Notes: generated by a model not told the origin, from the letters alone. Shown: positions 1 to 8,879, numbered from the stretch's first letter. The stretch is 64,000 bases of DNA from Streptomyces sp. SCUT-3 (GCF_014083985.1 NZ_CP046907.1:628501-692500); one strand, 5' to 3'. Program-made: numbers and translations.

Positions 1-2140
1 GGCGCAGATCGCGCTGCGCGACGGCAGGCACGCCGACGTCGGCCAGGTGGTGATGGACGAGTTCCACTTCTACGCCGAGCCGGACCGCGGCTGGGCCTGG
101 CAGATCCCGCTGCTGGAGCTGCCGCAGGCGCAGTTCCTGCTGATGTCGGCCACGCTCGGCGACGTCTCCCGCTTCGAGGCGGACCTCACCCGGCGCACCG
201 GGCGCCCCACCTCCGTGGTGCGCTCGGCGACCCGCCCGGTGCCGCTGAGCTACGAGTACCGCACGACCCCGCTGACCGAGACGCTCACCGAACTGCTGCA
301 GACCAAGCAGGCGCCGGTGTACATCGTGCACTTCACGCAGGCCGCGGCGGTGGAGCGGGCGCAGGCGCTGATGAGCATCAACATGTGCACGCGCGAGGAG
401 AAGGACGCGATCGGGAAGCTGATCGGCAACTTCCGCTTCACCACCGGGTTCGGCCGCAACCTGTCGCGCTTCGTCCGCCACGGCATCGGGGTGCACCACG
501 CCGGGATGCTGCCGAAGTACCGCAGGCTGGTGGAGCGGCTGGCCCAGGCCGGCCTGCTGAAGGTCATCTGCGGCACCGACACCCTCGGCGTGGGCGTCAA
601 CGTGCCCATCCGCACGGTGCTGTTCACCGCCCTGACCAAGTACGACGGCACCCGGGTGCGCACCCTGCGGGCGCGCGAGTTCCACCAGATCGCCGGCCGC
701 GCCGGGCGGGCCGGCTTCGACACCTCCGGCTTCGTCGTCGCGCAGGCCCCCGAGCACGTGGTGGAGAACGAGAAGGCGCTGGCCAAGGCGGGCGACGACC
801 CGAAGAAGCGCCGCAAGGTGGTGCGCAAGAAGGCCCCCGAGGGCTTCGTCAACTGGGGCCAGAACACCTTCGAGAAGCTGATCGCCTCCGAGCCCGAGCC
901 GCTGACCTCCCGCTTCAGGGTCACCCACGCCATGCTGCTGTCGGTGATCGCCCGGCCGGGCAACGCCTTCGACGCCATGCGGCACCTGCTGGAGGACAAC
1001 CACGAGGACCGCCGCAGCCAGCTGCGGCACATCCGGCGCGCCATCGCCATCTACCGCTCGCTGCTGGCCGGCGGCGTCGTCGAGCAGCTGGACGAGCCGG
1101 ACGCGGAGGGCCGCATCGTGCGGCTGACCGTGGACCTGCAGTCGGACTTCGCGCTCAACCAGCCGCTGTCCACCTTCGCCCTGGCCGCCTTCGACCTCCT
1201 CGACGCCGAGTCCCCCTCGTACGCGCTGGACATGCTCTCGGTCGTGGAGTCCACCCTGGACGACCCGCGGCAGATCCTCGCCGCCCAGCAGAACAAGGCG
1301 CGCGGCGAGGCCGTCCAGCAGATGAAGGCGGACGGCGTCGAGTACGAGGAGCGCATGGAGCGCCTCCAGGAGGTGACCTGGCCCAAGCCGCTGGAGGAGC
1401 TGCTCTTCCACGCCTACGGGGTGTACCGCAAGAGCCACCCGTGGGTGGGCGACCACCCGCTCTCGCCCAAGTCCGTGGTCCGCGACATGTACGAACGGGC
1501 CATGACCTTCAGCGAGTTCGTCTCCTTCTACGAGCTGGCGCGGGCCGAGGGCATCGTGCTGCGCTACCTGGCGAGCGCGTACAAGACGCTGGAGCACACC
1601 GTCCCGGAGGACCTGAAGTCCGAGGACCTGCAGGACCTGATCGCCTGGCTGGGCGAGCTGGTGCGCCAGGTCGACTCCAGCCTGCTCGACGAGTGGGAGC
1701 AGCTGGCCAACCCCCAGGAGGAGACCGCCGACGAGGCGCAGGACCGCGCCGACCAGGTCAAGCCGGTCACGGCCAACGCCCGCGCCTTCAGAGTGCTGGT
1801 GCGCAACGCGATGTTCCGCCGGGTGGAGCTGGCCGCTCTGGAGAAGTGGCGCGAGCTCGGCGAGCTGGACGGCGAGGCCGGCTGGGACGCCGACGCCTGG
1901 GCGGACGCCATGGACCCCTACTGGGACGAGTACGACGAGCTGCCGACGGGCCCGGACGCGCGCGGGCCGAAGCTGCTGCAGATCGAGGAGCGGCCCGAGG
2001 ACGGGCTGTGGCGGGTGCGCCAGGTCTTCGACGACCCGGCGGACGACCACGACTGGGGCATCAGTGCCGAGGTGGACCTGACCGCCTCTGACGAGGAGGG
2101 CCGGGCGGTGGTGAAGGTCGTCTCGGTCGGACAGCTGTAG
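1..2140 (+). CDS. Ski2-like DExH RNA helicase with DUF3516 C-terminus (5' end missing)
   Basis: The reading frame is open from base 2, so the gene starts before the window. Motif II appears at once as VVMDEFH (DExH), followed by the SAT motif in LLMSATLGD. The second RecA domain shows VHHAGMLPKYRR, GTDTLGVGVNVP and motif VI QIAGRAGRAG. This order is typical of Ski2/Mtr4-type ATP-dependent RNA helicases. The remaining 450 or so residues match the DUF3516 arrangement of actinobacterial helicases: a helical region and an acidic C-terminus. The N-terminal RecA domain with Walker A lies outside the window. Expected role is ATP-driven RNA unwinding in the cytoplasm; the substrate is unknown. No frameshift is visible. 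Family call is firm; function in vivo is not established here. Confidence 0.93.
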   Translation, partial: AQIALRDGRHADVGQVVMDEFHFYAEPDRGWAWQIPLLELPQAQFLLMSATLGDVSRFEADLTRRTGRPTSVVRSATRPVPLSYEYRTTPLTETLTELLQTKQAPVYIVHFTQAAAVERAQALMSINMCTREEKDAIGKLIGNFRFTTGFGRNLSRFVRHGIGVHHAGMLPKYRRLVERLAQAGLLKVICGTDTLGVGVNVPIRTVLFTALTKYDGTRVRTLRAREFHQIAGRAGRAGFDTSGFVVAQAPEHVVENEKALAKAGDDPKKRRKVVRKKAPEGFVNWGQNTFEKLIASEPEPLTSRFRVTHAMLLSVIARPGNAFDAMRHLLEDNHEDRRSQLRHIRRAIAIYRSLLAGGVVEQLDEPDAEGRIVRLTVDLQSDFALNQPLSTFALAAFDLLDAESPSYALDMLSVVESTLDDPRQILAAQQNKARGEAVQQMKADGVEYEERMERLQEVTWPKPLEELLFHAYGVYRKSHPWVGDHPLSPKSVVRDMYERAMTFSEFVSFYELARAEGIVLRYLASAYKTLEHTVPEDLKSEDLQDLIAWLGELVRQVDSSLLDEWEQLANPQEETADEAQDRADQVKPVTANARAFRVLVRNAMFRRVELAALEKWRELGELDGEAGWDADAWADAMDPYWDEYDELPTGPDARGPKLLQIEERPEDGLWRVRQVFDDPADDHDWGISAEVDLTASDEEGRAVVKVVSVGQL

Positions 2141-2301
2141 GTCCGGACGCGGGCACGCACGGTGCCGCCGGCGGGCGCCCGGCCCCGTGCGCGGCCGGGC
2201 GGGCGCCGGGCGGATCCGGCGGCGGGCGGGCACGCTCTGACGGGCCGGCCGCGGATCGCTTACGATGCCGCGCAGACCGATGATCAGCCTGGGGGCACTA
2301 C

Positions 2302-2775
2302 ATGGCCGAGACCTCACCCGATGAGCTGCTCCAGCCCAGCGTCTCCGGGCCGAAGTTCCGCATCCGGCCCTGGGACCCGCGCACGCACCTGGCCGTCGCC
2401 GCCGTGGGCGGGTCGGCCGGGGCCACCTGGTTCGCCCTGCGCAACGCCTGGCGCTACGGGACCCTGGACGCCGAACCGGACGGGCTGGCCCGCCACCGTG
2501 CCTGGCTGGTGCGCGGCGGTGCCGCCGCGGCCGTCGCCGAGACAGCGCTGATGTGCGCGGCGGCCCTGCTGTGGGGGCCGGCGGTGGTGACGGTCCGGGC
2601 GGTGTCGATCCTCCTGGCCCTGTCCCAGATCCGGTCGATCCGGCTGCACCACCGGGCGTTCCGGCTGCGGGAGGGGCGCTACGCCCCCGGTACCCGCAAC
2701 GCCGTCTACGGGGCGGTGGGCGGCCTGCTCCTGCAGGCCGCGGTGGTCGCCGCCGCGGTGGCGGTGGGGTCGTGA
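2302..2775 (+). CDS. small membrane protein, unknown function
   Basis: 157 codons starting at ATG after TGGGGGCACTAC. The N-terminal 35 residues are soluble. Hydrophobic stretches follow at about residues 31-46, 73-100 (AAAAVAETALMCAAALLW and VRAVSILLALS) and 133-155, giving two or three likely membrane spans with basic loops (RSIRLHHRAFRLREGR). I do not recognise a domain. Its stop codon overlaps the start of the downstream TPR gene as GTGA, so the two are probably translated together from one transcript. A role shared with the TPR protein is an inference from this coupling only. Confidence 0.75.
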   Translation: MAETSPDELLQPSVSGPKFRIRPWDPRTHLAVAAVGGSAGATWFALRNAWRYGTLDAEPDGLARHRAWLVRGGAAAAVAETALMCAAALLWGPAVVTVRAVSILLALSQIRSIRLHHRAFRLREGRYAPGTRNAVYGAVGGLLLQAAVVAAAVAVGS

Positions 2776-3401
2776 GTCCCGGCCGCGGGACGGACGGGGC
2801 GCCCGGGGACACCGGCACCCGGTCCCCGGGCGTGTATGCCGGGCTGGAGCTGCTGGCCGCCGGCGACCCGGACGAGGAGGTGCTCGGCGCCGCGCTGCGG
2901 CTGCTGCGCCGGGGACGGGCCGAGGAGGCCCTGGAGCTGTTGGACGGCCTGCCCGGCGCCGGGGCGCCGCAGGACGTCCCCGGGTACGCCCCGGGTGTGC
3001 TGCGGGCGGTGTGCCTGCTGGCGGCCGGGCGGCCGGAGCAGGCCCTGGACCGCCTGCGGGCCCTGCTCGACGTGTTCGGCCCGGATCCGGACCTGATGCG
3101 GCTGACCGGCCTGGCCTGCACCGGCACCGGGGACTACCCGGCGGCCGAACGCGCCTACCTGGCCGGGCTGCACGACGACCCGCACGACATCGCGCTGCTG
3201 TGCGCGTACGCGGAGCTGTGCGCGCGGGCCGCGCAGCCGGAGAAGGCCGACGCCCTGTGGGCGTGGGCCGCCGTGCTGGACCCGGACAACCCCGAGCTGC
3301 ACCGCATCCGCGCCGGGATCGACTACGTGCTCGGGGCGCGCCGCCCGCCCCCCGGGGGCGGCACGCAGCGGCCGGCCGTCACAGGGCGCGGAGACCGCTG
3401 A
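2772..3401 (+). CDS. tetratricopeptide-repeat protein
   Basis: 209 residues from a GTG that overlaps the stop of the membrane-protein gene (GTGA). Repeating helix pairs of TPR type are visible: LLRRGRAEEALELLDGL, LLAAGRPEQALDRLRALL, CTGTGDYPAAERAYLAGL and CARAAQPEKADALWAWAAVL, each with the small-residue and Ala/Tyr pattern of the repeat. No signal peptide or membrane segment. Likely a protein-interaction scaffold. The last 23 bases overlap the 3' end of the convergent cvnC gene on the other strand. An earlier start would run through the membrane gene in another frame, so the GTG at 2772 is preferred. Confidence 0.8.
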   Translation: MSPGRGTDGAPGDTGTRSPGVYAGLELLAAGDPDEEVLGAALRLLRRGRAEEALELLDGLPGAGAPQDVPGYAPGVLRAVCLLAAGRPEQALDRLRALLDVFGPDPDLMRLTGLACTGTGDYPAAERAYLAGLHDDPHDIALLCAYAELCARAAQPEKADALWAWAAVLDPDNPELHRIRAGIDYVLGARRPPPGGGTQRPAVTGRGDR

Positions 3402-3816
3402 TCACCTCCCGCAGGAGCCGGGGGTCGGCCCTGCGGACCTGCGGCACGGGCAGGCAGGCCCGTACGTGGCCGGCGTCGACGAGGTCGCCGAGCAGCACCC
3501 GCACCACGCCCAACGGCAGGTCGGCGGCCGAGGCGAGGTCTGCGACGGTCAGCGGGCCGGAGCGGCAGTGCTCCAGCAGGGAGCAGTGCTCCTCGTCCAG
3601 GTCCGGGTCCGGCGCGCCGGCGTCCGGGCCGTCGGCGACCACGTGGGTGATCAGGTCGAACGCCTCGCCGCCCGGGGGGCGGGCACGGCCCCGGGTCATG
3701 GTGTAGAGACGGACCATGGGGCCCGCCTCGTCGTCGTACCAGAGCACGCCGCCGTCCGGTTCCCCCTCCGGTGCCGGCGCCTCCTGCCCGCGCGGTTCAC
3801 CCGCTGGTGACGTCAT
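3379..3816 (-). CDS. cvnC: DUF742 protein (conservon component C)
   Basis: 145 residues. The DUF742 pattern is clear: GPMVRLYTMTRGRARP, then FDLITHV, then EHCSLLEHCRSGPLTVADLASAADLPLGVVRVLLGDLVDAGHV, a winged-helix-like segment, ending DPRLLREVISGLRAL. In conservons this protein acts with the roadblock protein and a small GTPase downstream of the CvnA kinase. It lies nine bases after cvnB and is the last gene of the operon. No cvnD GTPase follows: the next gene is convergent. The second conservon at 48.0 kb carries the complete set for comparison. Confidence 0.92.
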   Translation of the reverse strand: MTSPAGEPRGQEAPAPEGEPDGGVLWYDDEAGPMVRLYTMTRGRARPPGGEAFDLITHVVADGPDAGAPDPDLDEEHCSLLEHCRSGPLTVADLASAADLPLGVVRVLLGDLVDAGHVRACLPVPQVRRADPRLLREVISGLRAL

Positions 3817-3825
3817 CGTGGCCGG

Positions 3826-4239
3826 TCACCCCTGGCCGGAGTCGCCGGAGGCGGTTCTCGCCTCCACGCCCAGGTGTTCCCCGACCCGGTTGACCAGCAG
3901 GGTCATCTCGTAGGCGATCTGGCCCACGTCGGTCTCGCGGTCGCTGAGCACCGACAGGCAGCTGCCCTCCCCCGCCGCCGTGACGAACAGGAAGCCCTCC
4001 TCCAGCTCGATCATGGTCTGGCGCGCGGAGCCGCACCCGAAGTGGACGCCCGTGCCCTTGGCCAGGCTGTGGATGCCCGAGGACAGGGCGGCCATGTGCT
4101 CGGCGTCCGCGCGCCCCAGCCCGCTGCTGGCGCCGGTGACCAGGCCGTCCCCGGACAGCACCAGGGCGTGGCGCACGTGGGCCACCCGCTTCACCAGGTC
4201 GTCCAGGAGCCAGTCGAGTTCGTGGATGGTGCTGCTCAT
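3826..4239 (-). CDS. cvnB: roadblock/LC7-domain protein (conservon component B)
   Basis: 137 residues with the roadblock/LC7 fold: LDWLLDDLVKRVAHVRHALVLSGDGLVTGASSGL at the start, a central AEHMAALSSGIHSLAKG helix and the strand pattern TMIELEEGFLFVTAAGEG. Members regulate small GTPases. The ATG overlaps the cvnA stop as ATGA, which means coupled translation of kinase and roadblock protein. Compared with the CvnB at 48.4 kb the lengths are nearly equal (137 and 133 residues), but the sequences differ enough to be separate paralogues, not a recent duplication. Confidence 0.93.
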   Translation of the reverse strand: MSSTIHELDWLLDDLVKRVAHVRHALVLSGDGLVTGASSGLGRADAEHMAALSSGIHSLAKGTGVHFGCGSARQTMIELEEGFLFVTAAGEGSCLSVLSDRETDVGQIAYEMTLLVNRVGEHLGVEARTASGDSGQG

Positions 4240-6665
4240 CCCCCGTCACCTTCCCGTGCGGTTGTCACTGCGGCCGCCCCGTCGGCGGCCCTTTCCGAAC
4301 GCTCGCGCCCGCGGGCGGTGCCCCGGGCGAAGGCCGCCATGGTGGAGCGGGCGTCCTCCGCGGACCGTTCCCCTCCCCGGTCCTCCGTATGCGCCCCCGC
4401 CGGCCCCTCCCGGGGGCGCCTGCGCTGCGGGGGTACGTCCCTCAGCTGCGACGACAGGACCTCCTGCCGCCGGCGGCGGGGCAGCGGGGCGGGCGCCCCG
4501 GGTGCCGGGGCGGGCCCGGCGGGCCCGTCCGCGGCGGCCGGTTCGCGCACCAGCACCGGCGGGCGGCGCCGGGGCAGGGCCGGGACCCCCGTGCCGGGCT
4601 CCGCGCCGAACGGCTCCGGCACCGCGGCGGCCGGCCCGGCGGCGGCCATCGACCGCCCGGCCGCGGCGCCTGCGGGTGCTCCCGCCGGCACGGCCGTGCG
4701 GCCGCCGGTGTCCGGGCCGGCGCGGAACTCCCCGGTCTCCGCGTCCTCGCCGTCGCCGTCGGGCACCACCAGCAGCGTCTGCGGGACGAGGACCACCGCG
4801 ACGGTGCCCCGGTCCTCCGCCGCGCGGAGGGTGACCCGCACCCCCTGCCGGGCCGCCAGGCGGCCGACGGTGAACAGGCCGAGCCGGTCGGTGTCGGGCA
4901 GGTCGAAGTCCTGCACCGCGCAGAGCCGGCGATTGGCCTCCTCCAGCCGCTCCCGGCTCATGCCCAGGCCCCGGTCGGAGATCTCCAGCACGAAGCCGCC
5001 CGGGACGCGTTCGCCGCGCACCGTGACCTTGGTCTCGGGGGGCGAGAAGGCGGTGGCGTTCTCGATCAGCTCGGCCAGCAGGTGCAGGACGTCGGCGACC
5101 GCGGGGCCGTTCAGCGCGACGCGCGGCATCCGGCGCACCGCCACCCGCGGGTAGTCCTCGACCTCCCCGACGGCCGCCCGCACCACCTCGACCATCCGCA
5201 CCGGGCGGCGCCAGGCCCGTCCCGGCACGTTGCCGGACAGGATCAGCAGGCCCTCGGCGTGCCGCCGCATGCGGGTCGTCATGTGGTCGAGGCGGAACAG
5301 GTCCTCCAGCTCCACCGGGTCCTGGGCGCGCCGCTCCATGGTGTCCAGGAGGGTGAGCTGACGGTGCAGCAGCACCTGGCTGCGGCGGGCGAGGTTGGTG
5401 AAGACCGCGGAGACCCCGCGGCGCAGCCGCGCCTGGTCGAGCGCGGCCTCGACGGCGGCCCGCTGCACGGTGCCGAAGGCCCGCCCCACCTGGCCGATCT
5501 CGTCGTGGCCGAGGTTGAGCACGGGTGCGTCGAGCCCGGTGTCGACGTTCTCGTCGCCCCGGCGCAGCCGGTGCATCACCTCCGGCAGCCGGGTGCCGGA
5601 CAGGGCCAGGGCCTCGTCGCGCAGCGCGGTCAGCCGGGTCCCGAGGTCACGGCTGATGCGCACCGACACCGCGATCGAGACGGCGACGGCCAGCAGGCCG
5701 ACGCCGCCGGAGGCCAGTGCACTCACCAGCAGGGCGACGCCGTCGTCGCGGGCCCGCTCGCCGATGTCGCGGCCGCCCGAACGGTCGATCCCGGCCAGTT
5801 CGTTGAGCGAGGCGTCCAGGGTGGCGCGCCAGTGCCCGTGCATGACCGACGAGCCGACCTGCTCGGCCCCGGCAGCGCGTATGTGGGCCTCCATGCCCTC
5901 CAGCGCGGAGCCCACCGGGCCGTCGGTGAAGTCCTCGTACAGCGCGCGCTGCGGGGCGGGCAGCTCCGGCGCGTACAGGCCGTACAGCAGGCGGCGGCTG
6001 TCGATGGTGCCGACCAGGTCGTGGTACTGGCCCTGTGTCAGGTTCCCGGCGGTCTGGCCCGCCGTGATCATCGCGTCCTCGCGGGAGAGCATCTCGCGGC
6101 CCCGCACCAGCTCGTTGACGACGGCCGTGCGGGCGGCCAGGTCTCCGCTGCGCAGCGCGCCGAGCGAGGAGCGGACCTTGAACGAGGGCTCGATGACCTC
6201 GGAGTACCGCTTCAGCGCCTCGTCCCAGGGGATGTCGCGGTACTGCACGTCGTCCCTGAGCGCGCCGATCCCCTCGACGGCCTTGACCATCCGGGCCAGG
6301 CGGGCGCGCTGGCGGCCGTCCAGCTCCTCCAGCCGGTTCGTGTCCGCGGCGTGCTCGCGGAGCACGGTCACGGCCCGGGTGGTCCTCTCGCGGTCCGTGG
6401 CCATCTGGCCGCCCGCGAAGTCCCGGCCGCCGCCGGCCAGGTAGGCGACCGAGGAGCGGCGTTCGGCCTGCAGTGCCTCGACCACGTCGTCGACGGGCTC
6501 GCCGAAGTACTGGTAGGTCTGGGCGACCCGGGTCAGGCTCCAGGCGTCGCCGAGCGCCGAGGCCGCGCCGAAGGCCCACATGCCGACCGTGGAGGCGAGC
6601 GGCAGCACGAGCAGTGCCAGGAGCTTCGCTCGTATGGAACGGCGGTGCGGGTACTGCAGGCGCAT
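4236..6665 (-). CDS. cvnA: nitrate/nitrite-sensor-type histidine kinase-like protein (conservon component A)
   Basis: 809 residues. A first membrane span (about 11-32, LLALLVLPLASTVGMWAFGA) and a second (about 308-330) enclose a large extracytoplasmic sensor region of the nitrate/nitrite-sensor type. A HAMP-like linker follows, then an ATPase domain with N box ELIENATAFSPPET and G1 box EISDRGLGMS. The C-terminus is a long Pro/Ala linker ending in STMAAFARGTARGR, a motif I also see in the other CvnA of this window. Conservon kinases are atypical and may not phosphorylate a response regulator. First gene of cvnA-B-C. The 258-bp upstream region is shared with the divergent enoyl-CoA hydratase gene. 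Confidence 0.93.
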   Translation of the reverse strand: MRLQYPHRRSIRAKLLALLVLPLASTVGMWAFGAASALGDAWSLTRVAQTYQYFGEPVDDVVEALQAERRSSVAYLAGGGRDFAGGQMATDRERTTRAVTVLREHAADTNRLEELDGRQRARLARMVKAVEGIGALRDDVQYRDIPWDEALKRYSEVIEPSFKVRSSLGALRSGDLAARTAVVNELVRGREMLSREDAMITAGQTAGNLTQGQYHDLVGTIDSRRLLYGLYAPELPAPQRALYEDFTDGPVGSALEGMEAHIRAAGAEQVGSSVMHGHWRATLDASLNELAGIDRSGGRDIGERARDDGVALLVSALASGGVGLLAVAVSIAVSVRISRDLGTRLTALRDEALALSGTRLPEVMHRLRRGDENVDTGLDAPVLNLGHDEIGQVGRAFGTVQRAAVEAALDQARLRRGVSAVFTNLARRSQVLLHRQLTLLDTMERRAQDPVELEDLFRLDHMTTRMRRHAEGLLILSGNVPGRAWRRPVRMVEVVRAAVGEVEDYPRVAVRRMPRVALNGPAVADVLHLLAELIENATAFSPPETKVTVRGERVPGGFVLEISDRGLGMSRERLEEANRRLCAVQDFDLPDTDRLGLFTVGRLAARQGVRVTLRAAEDRGTVAVVLVPQTLLVVPDGDGEDAETGEFRAGPDTGGRTAVPAGAPAGAAAGRSMAAAGPAAAVPEPFGAEPGTGVPALPRRRPPVLVREPAAADGPAGPAPAPGAPAPLPRRRRQEVLSSQLRDVPPQRRRPREGPAGAHTEDRGGERSAEDARSTMAAFARGTARGRERSERAADGAAAVTTAREGDGG

Positions 6666-6851
6666 TGACTCTCCGTCGCTGGCAGCGGGGCCTGTGGAGC
6701 GGCGTGAGCATACCTGTTCGACCTGCTGCTTCGACAGCTTTGTGCACGTATTTGCGCACGTAATCGCCGGGGCCGGGGCGGAAGGGACGGATCCGGTGCC
6801 CGGATCCGCCGTACCCGGCCCCGGCCTCCGGGTTTCCGGGGGGCGACCTTC

Positions 6852-6883
6852 CCCCGTAAGTGACCGACGAGTAACTTACGGGG
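6852..6883. promoter_or_regulatory. 32-bp imperfect palindrome, candidate operator
   Basis: Arms CCCCGTAAGTGAC and GTAACTTACGGGG flank the 6-bp centre CGACGA, with a single mismatch (G against A). It sits 41-72 bp before the enoyl-CoA hydratase start and 187 bp or more before cvnA. Size, symmetry and the TAAGT/ACTTA core fit a TetR-type operator. No regulator gene is adjacent, so the binding protein would be encoded elsewhere. Confidence 0.55.
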
Positions 6884-6923
6884 AGCAGTCACCACCAGCC
6901 TGTCCCGAGCCAAGGATGCTCCC

Positions 6924-7601
6924 ATGCCCGAACTGACCCGATCCGCCGACCTGTTCCTGCTGGACCTCGGCAGCGACGAGAACCGCTTCCACCCGGACTG
7001 GATCGGCGAGGTCGACGCCGCCCTGGACGAGGTCGAGGCCGCGGAGGGCCCCAAGGCCCTGGTCACCACCGCCACCGGCAAGTTCTGGTCCAACGGACTG
7101 GACCTGGAGTGGCTCGGCGCGAACCCGGACGGGATCAACGCCTACGTGGCGTCCGTGCACGGGCTCTTCGCACGCTTCCTCTCCCTGCCGGTCCACTCGG
7201 TCGCCGCCGTGCAGGGCCACTGCTTCGCCGCGGGCGCGATGATCGCCCTGGCCCACGACTTCCGCGTCATGCGCGGCGACCGGGGTTACTTCTGCCTCCC
7301 CGAGGTCGACATCCACATCCCCTTCACCCCCGGCATGGACGCCCTCATCCGCTCCCGGCTGACCCCCCAGGTCGCGCACACGGCGATGACCACGGGACGC
7401 CGCTACGGCGGCCGCGACGCCCGCGCGGCCGGGATCGTCGACCAGGCCGTCGACGGGGACGAGACGGCCGTCCGGGCCGCGGCGACCGAGCTCGCCGCCG
7501 GCCTCACCGGCAAGGCCGGGGCCACCTTGGGGACCATCAAGAACCGCATGTACGCCGAGGTGCTGCGCGTGCTCCGCGACGAGGACGCCAACCGGCTCTG
7601 A
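6924..7601 (+). CDS. enoyl-CoA hydratase/isomerase family protein
   Basis: 225 residues, a little shorter than the usual 250-260. Crotonase-fold landmarks are present: FWSNGLDLEWL for the first oxyanion/CoA loop, AVQGHCFAAGAMIALAHDFRVM for the second oxyanion loop, and FCLPEVDIHIPFTPGMDAL around the active site. The order resembles plant-type delta3,delta2-enoyl-CoA isomerases: the Glu in LPEVD is kept, whereas the first Glu of classical hydratases is not obvious. Soluble, acyl-CoA metabolism. AAGGA lies eight bases before the ATG. Single-gene unit behind the 6852 palindrome. Confidence 0.88.
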   Translation: MPELTRSADLFLLDLGSDENRFHPDWIGEVDAALDEVEAAEGPKALVTTATGKFWSNGLDLEWLGANPDGINAYVASVHGLFARFLSLPVHSVAAVQGHCFAAGAMIALAHDFRVMRGDRGYFCLPEVDIHIPFTPGMDALIRSRLTPQVAHTAMTTGRRYGGRDARAAGIVDQAVDGDETAVRAAATELAAGLTGKAGATLGTIKNRMYAEVLRVLRDEDANRL

Positions 7602-7947
7602 CCGGCACCGGGGCCCGGCCGTCCCGGCTCCGGGGAGCGGACGCGGGAAGCCCCGGCCAGGACGGGGGGAACCTGGCCGGGGCGGTCGGTGTGCGGGCCG
7701 CCGCGGCGGTGACCGGCCGACGGCCGGCGCCGCGGGGCCCCGCCGGGGGGCGCCCCCGGTGCGTGCGGAGCAGGCTCCGGGGACGGCGCCCTTGCGGGCC
7801 CGCATGTTGTTCAACCATAAAACACGATGGCGCGAGCTCCGAACCCGGGGCGCGCGGAAGCCTCCTCACCGGCCTCGTCAGGTCCCGGCCCCGGCCCCCG
7901 TCGGGCCCCGGTCCCGGCCCCCGTCGGGCCCCGGTCCCGGCCCCGGG
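7602..7947. other. convergent intergenic region, 346 bp
   Basis: Separates the ends of the enoyl-CoA hydratase gene and the acetyltransferase-like gene. It holds GC-rich potential hairpins, one conspicuously AT-rich patch at 7806-7824 (GTTGTTCAACCATAAAACA) that is unusual for this genome and might be a promoter, and the tandem repeat at 7891. I see no supported gene. Confidence 0.5.
7891..7936. repeat. two perfect tandem copies of a 23-bp GC-rich unit
   Basis: Positions 7891-7913 and 7914-7936 are identical; the unit begins CCGGCCCCCGTCGGG. Each unit also contains an internal inverted repeat (GGCCCCCG and CGGGCCCC), so the array can fold as a strong hairpin just after the stop of the acetyltransferase-like gene on the minus strand. 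Probably a terminator region that grew by slippage. Confidence 0.7.
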
Positions 7948-8718
7948 CTACCGGGCGAGCCAGACCCGCAGCGGGCCCGCGGGGGCGAAGCCGTGGCGGA
8001 GCGCCGCCGCCAGGTCCGGCCCGTGCTCGTAGCCGACCAGGGGCAGGCCCGGGAAGCGGGCCGAGACGGCGGCCACGGCCCCCGCCCAGGCGGCGTCCGC
8101 GGTGCAGCCGTCGGCCGCGAAGAGGTTCGACAGGCCCACCGCGGCCACGCCCTCCCCCCGGTGCGCGATCACGCCGGCCACCGGGCCGCCGCCGTCCCCG
8201 GGCCCGCCCGTCCAGCCCCCGAGCACGGTGACCGCGGGGTCGGCGAGCAGCCCGGGAGTCAGCGGGCCGGAGCCGTCCCCGTCGCCCCGGGCGTGCAGCC
8301 ACCGGGCGAACTCCTCGGGGCCGTCCACCTCCCGCCACACCGGGCCGCCGGACGCGTCCGGCGGAGGGGCGGGCGTCGGCGGGTGCGCGGGCCGGTGGAT
8401 CCACTGGGCCTCGAACAGCACGTCGAAGCCGTGCGGCGCGAGGTCCAGGCGGGCGAAGCTGTCCTTGACCGACGCCCCGGCCGCCTCCGTGTCGATGCCG
8501 GCCAGGACATCGGCCGCGACGGCGTCGGGCGACAGCGTCACCGCGTCCGGGTACAGCGGAGGGGTCCGGCGGCCGGAGGCCCAGACCCGCGGCCCGAGGC
8601 GTCCGGGGGCGCCGTGGAGGCGGCACACCGCCCGGCACCAGGCGGCGTTGTCGGCGGCGGCGAGGAACACCCGTTCATCCACTCGGCCCACAGGGCCGTC
8701 ATTGTCCGTTCGGTTCAC
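7948..8718 (-). CDS. GNAT-like protein, function unknown
   Basis: About 256 residues from a GTG at 8718 (VNRTDNDG); a second GTG at 8682 is also possible because neither has a clear ribosome site. The C-terminal half has a GNAT-like strand/helix order: PVAGVIAHRGEGVAAVGLSNLF, then an alpha helix, then GLPLVGYEHGPDLAAALRHGF and a last strand PLRVWLA. The N-terminal half (DERVFLAAADNAAWCRAVCRLHG) is a second, unrecognised part. Acetyl transfer from acetyl-CoA is the family expectation, but the acetyl-CoA loop is not a clean match. Divergent from the dodecin gene. Confidence 0.6.
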   Translation of the reverse strand: MNRTDNDGPVGRVDERVFLAAADNAAWCRAVCRLHGAPGRLGPRVWASGRRTPPLYPDAVTLSPDAVAADVLAGIDTEAAGASVKDSFARLDLAPHGFDVLFEAQWIHRPAHPPTPAPPPDASGGPVWREVDGPEEFARWLHARGDGDGSGPLTPGLLADPAVTVLGGWTGGPGDGGGPVAGVIAHRGEGVAAVGLSNLFAADGCTADAAWAGAVAAVSARFPGLPLVGYEHGPDLAAALRHGFAPAGPLRVWLAR

Positions 8719-8879
8719 CGGGGCAGCCTGGCAGCACCTCGGACCCCGGCGCACCTGTGTTTCCGAACGGCCCCCGCCCTCCGCCGGCGGCTCTCCGCCC
8801 GCCCCGTTCCGCCTCGCGCACCGCCCACCCCTGGGGCACCGTGGAGCCGGAGAACGTCGCACGACCCACGGAGACCGCC

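Noticed and set aside
250-1050. Long minus-strand frame opposite the helicase
   Set aside because: It is an antisense shadow: the helicase motifs are complete on the other strand and the antisense product has no domain.
4389-6668. 759-codon plus-strand frame opposite cvnA
   Set aside because: Rich in Arg, Gly, Ala and His with no domain; it mirrors the cvnA codon bias.
7891-7936. Tandem 23-bp units as a possible CRISPR array
   Set aside because: The copies are directly adjacent with no spacers, are very GC-rich and number only two.
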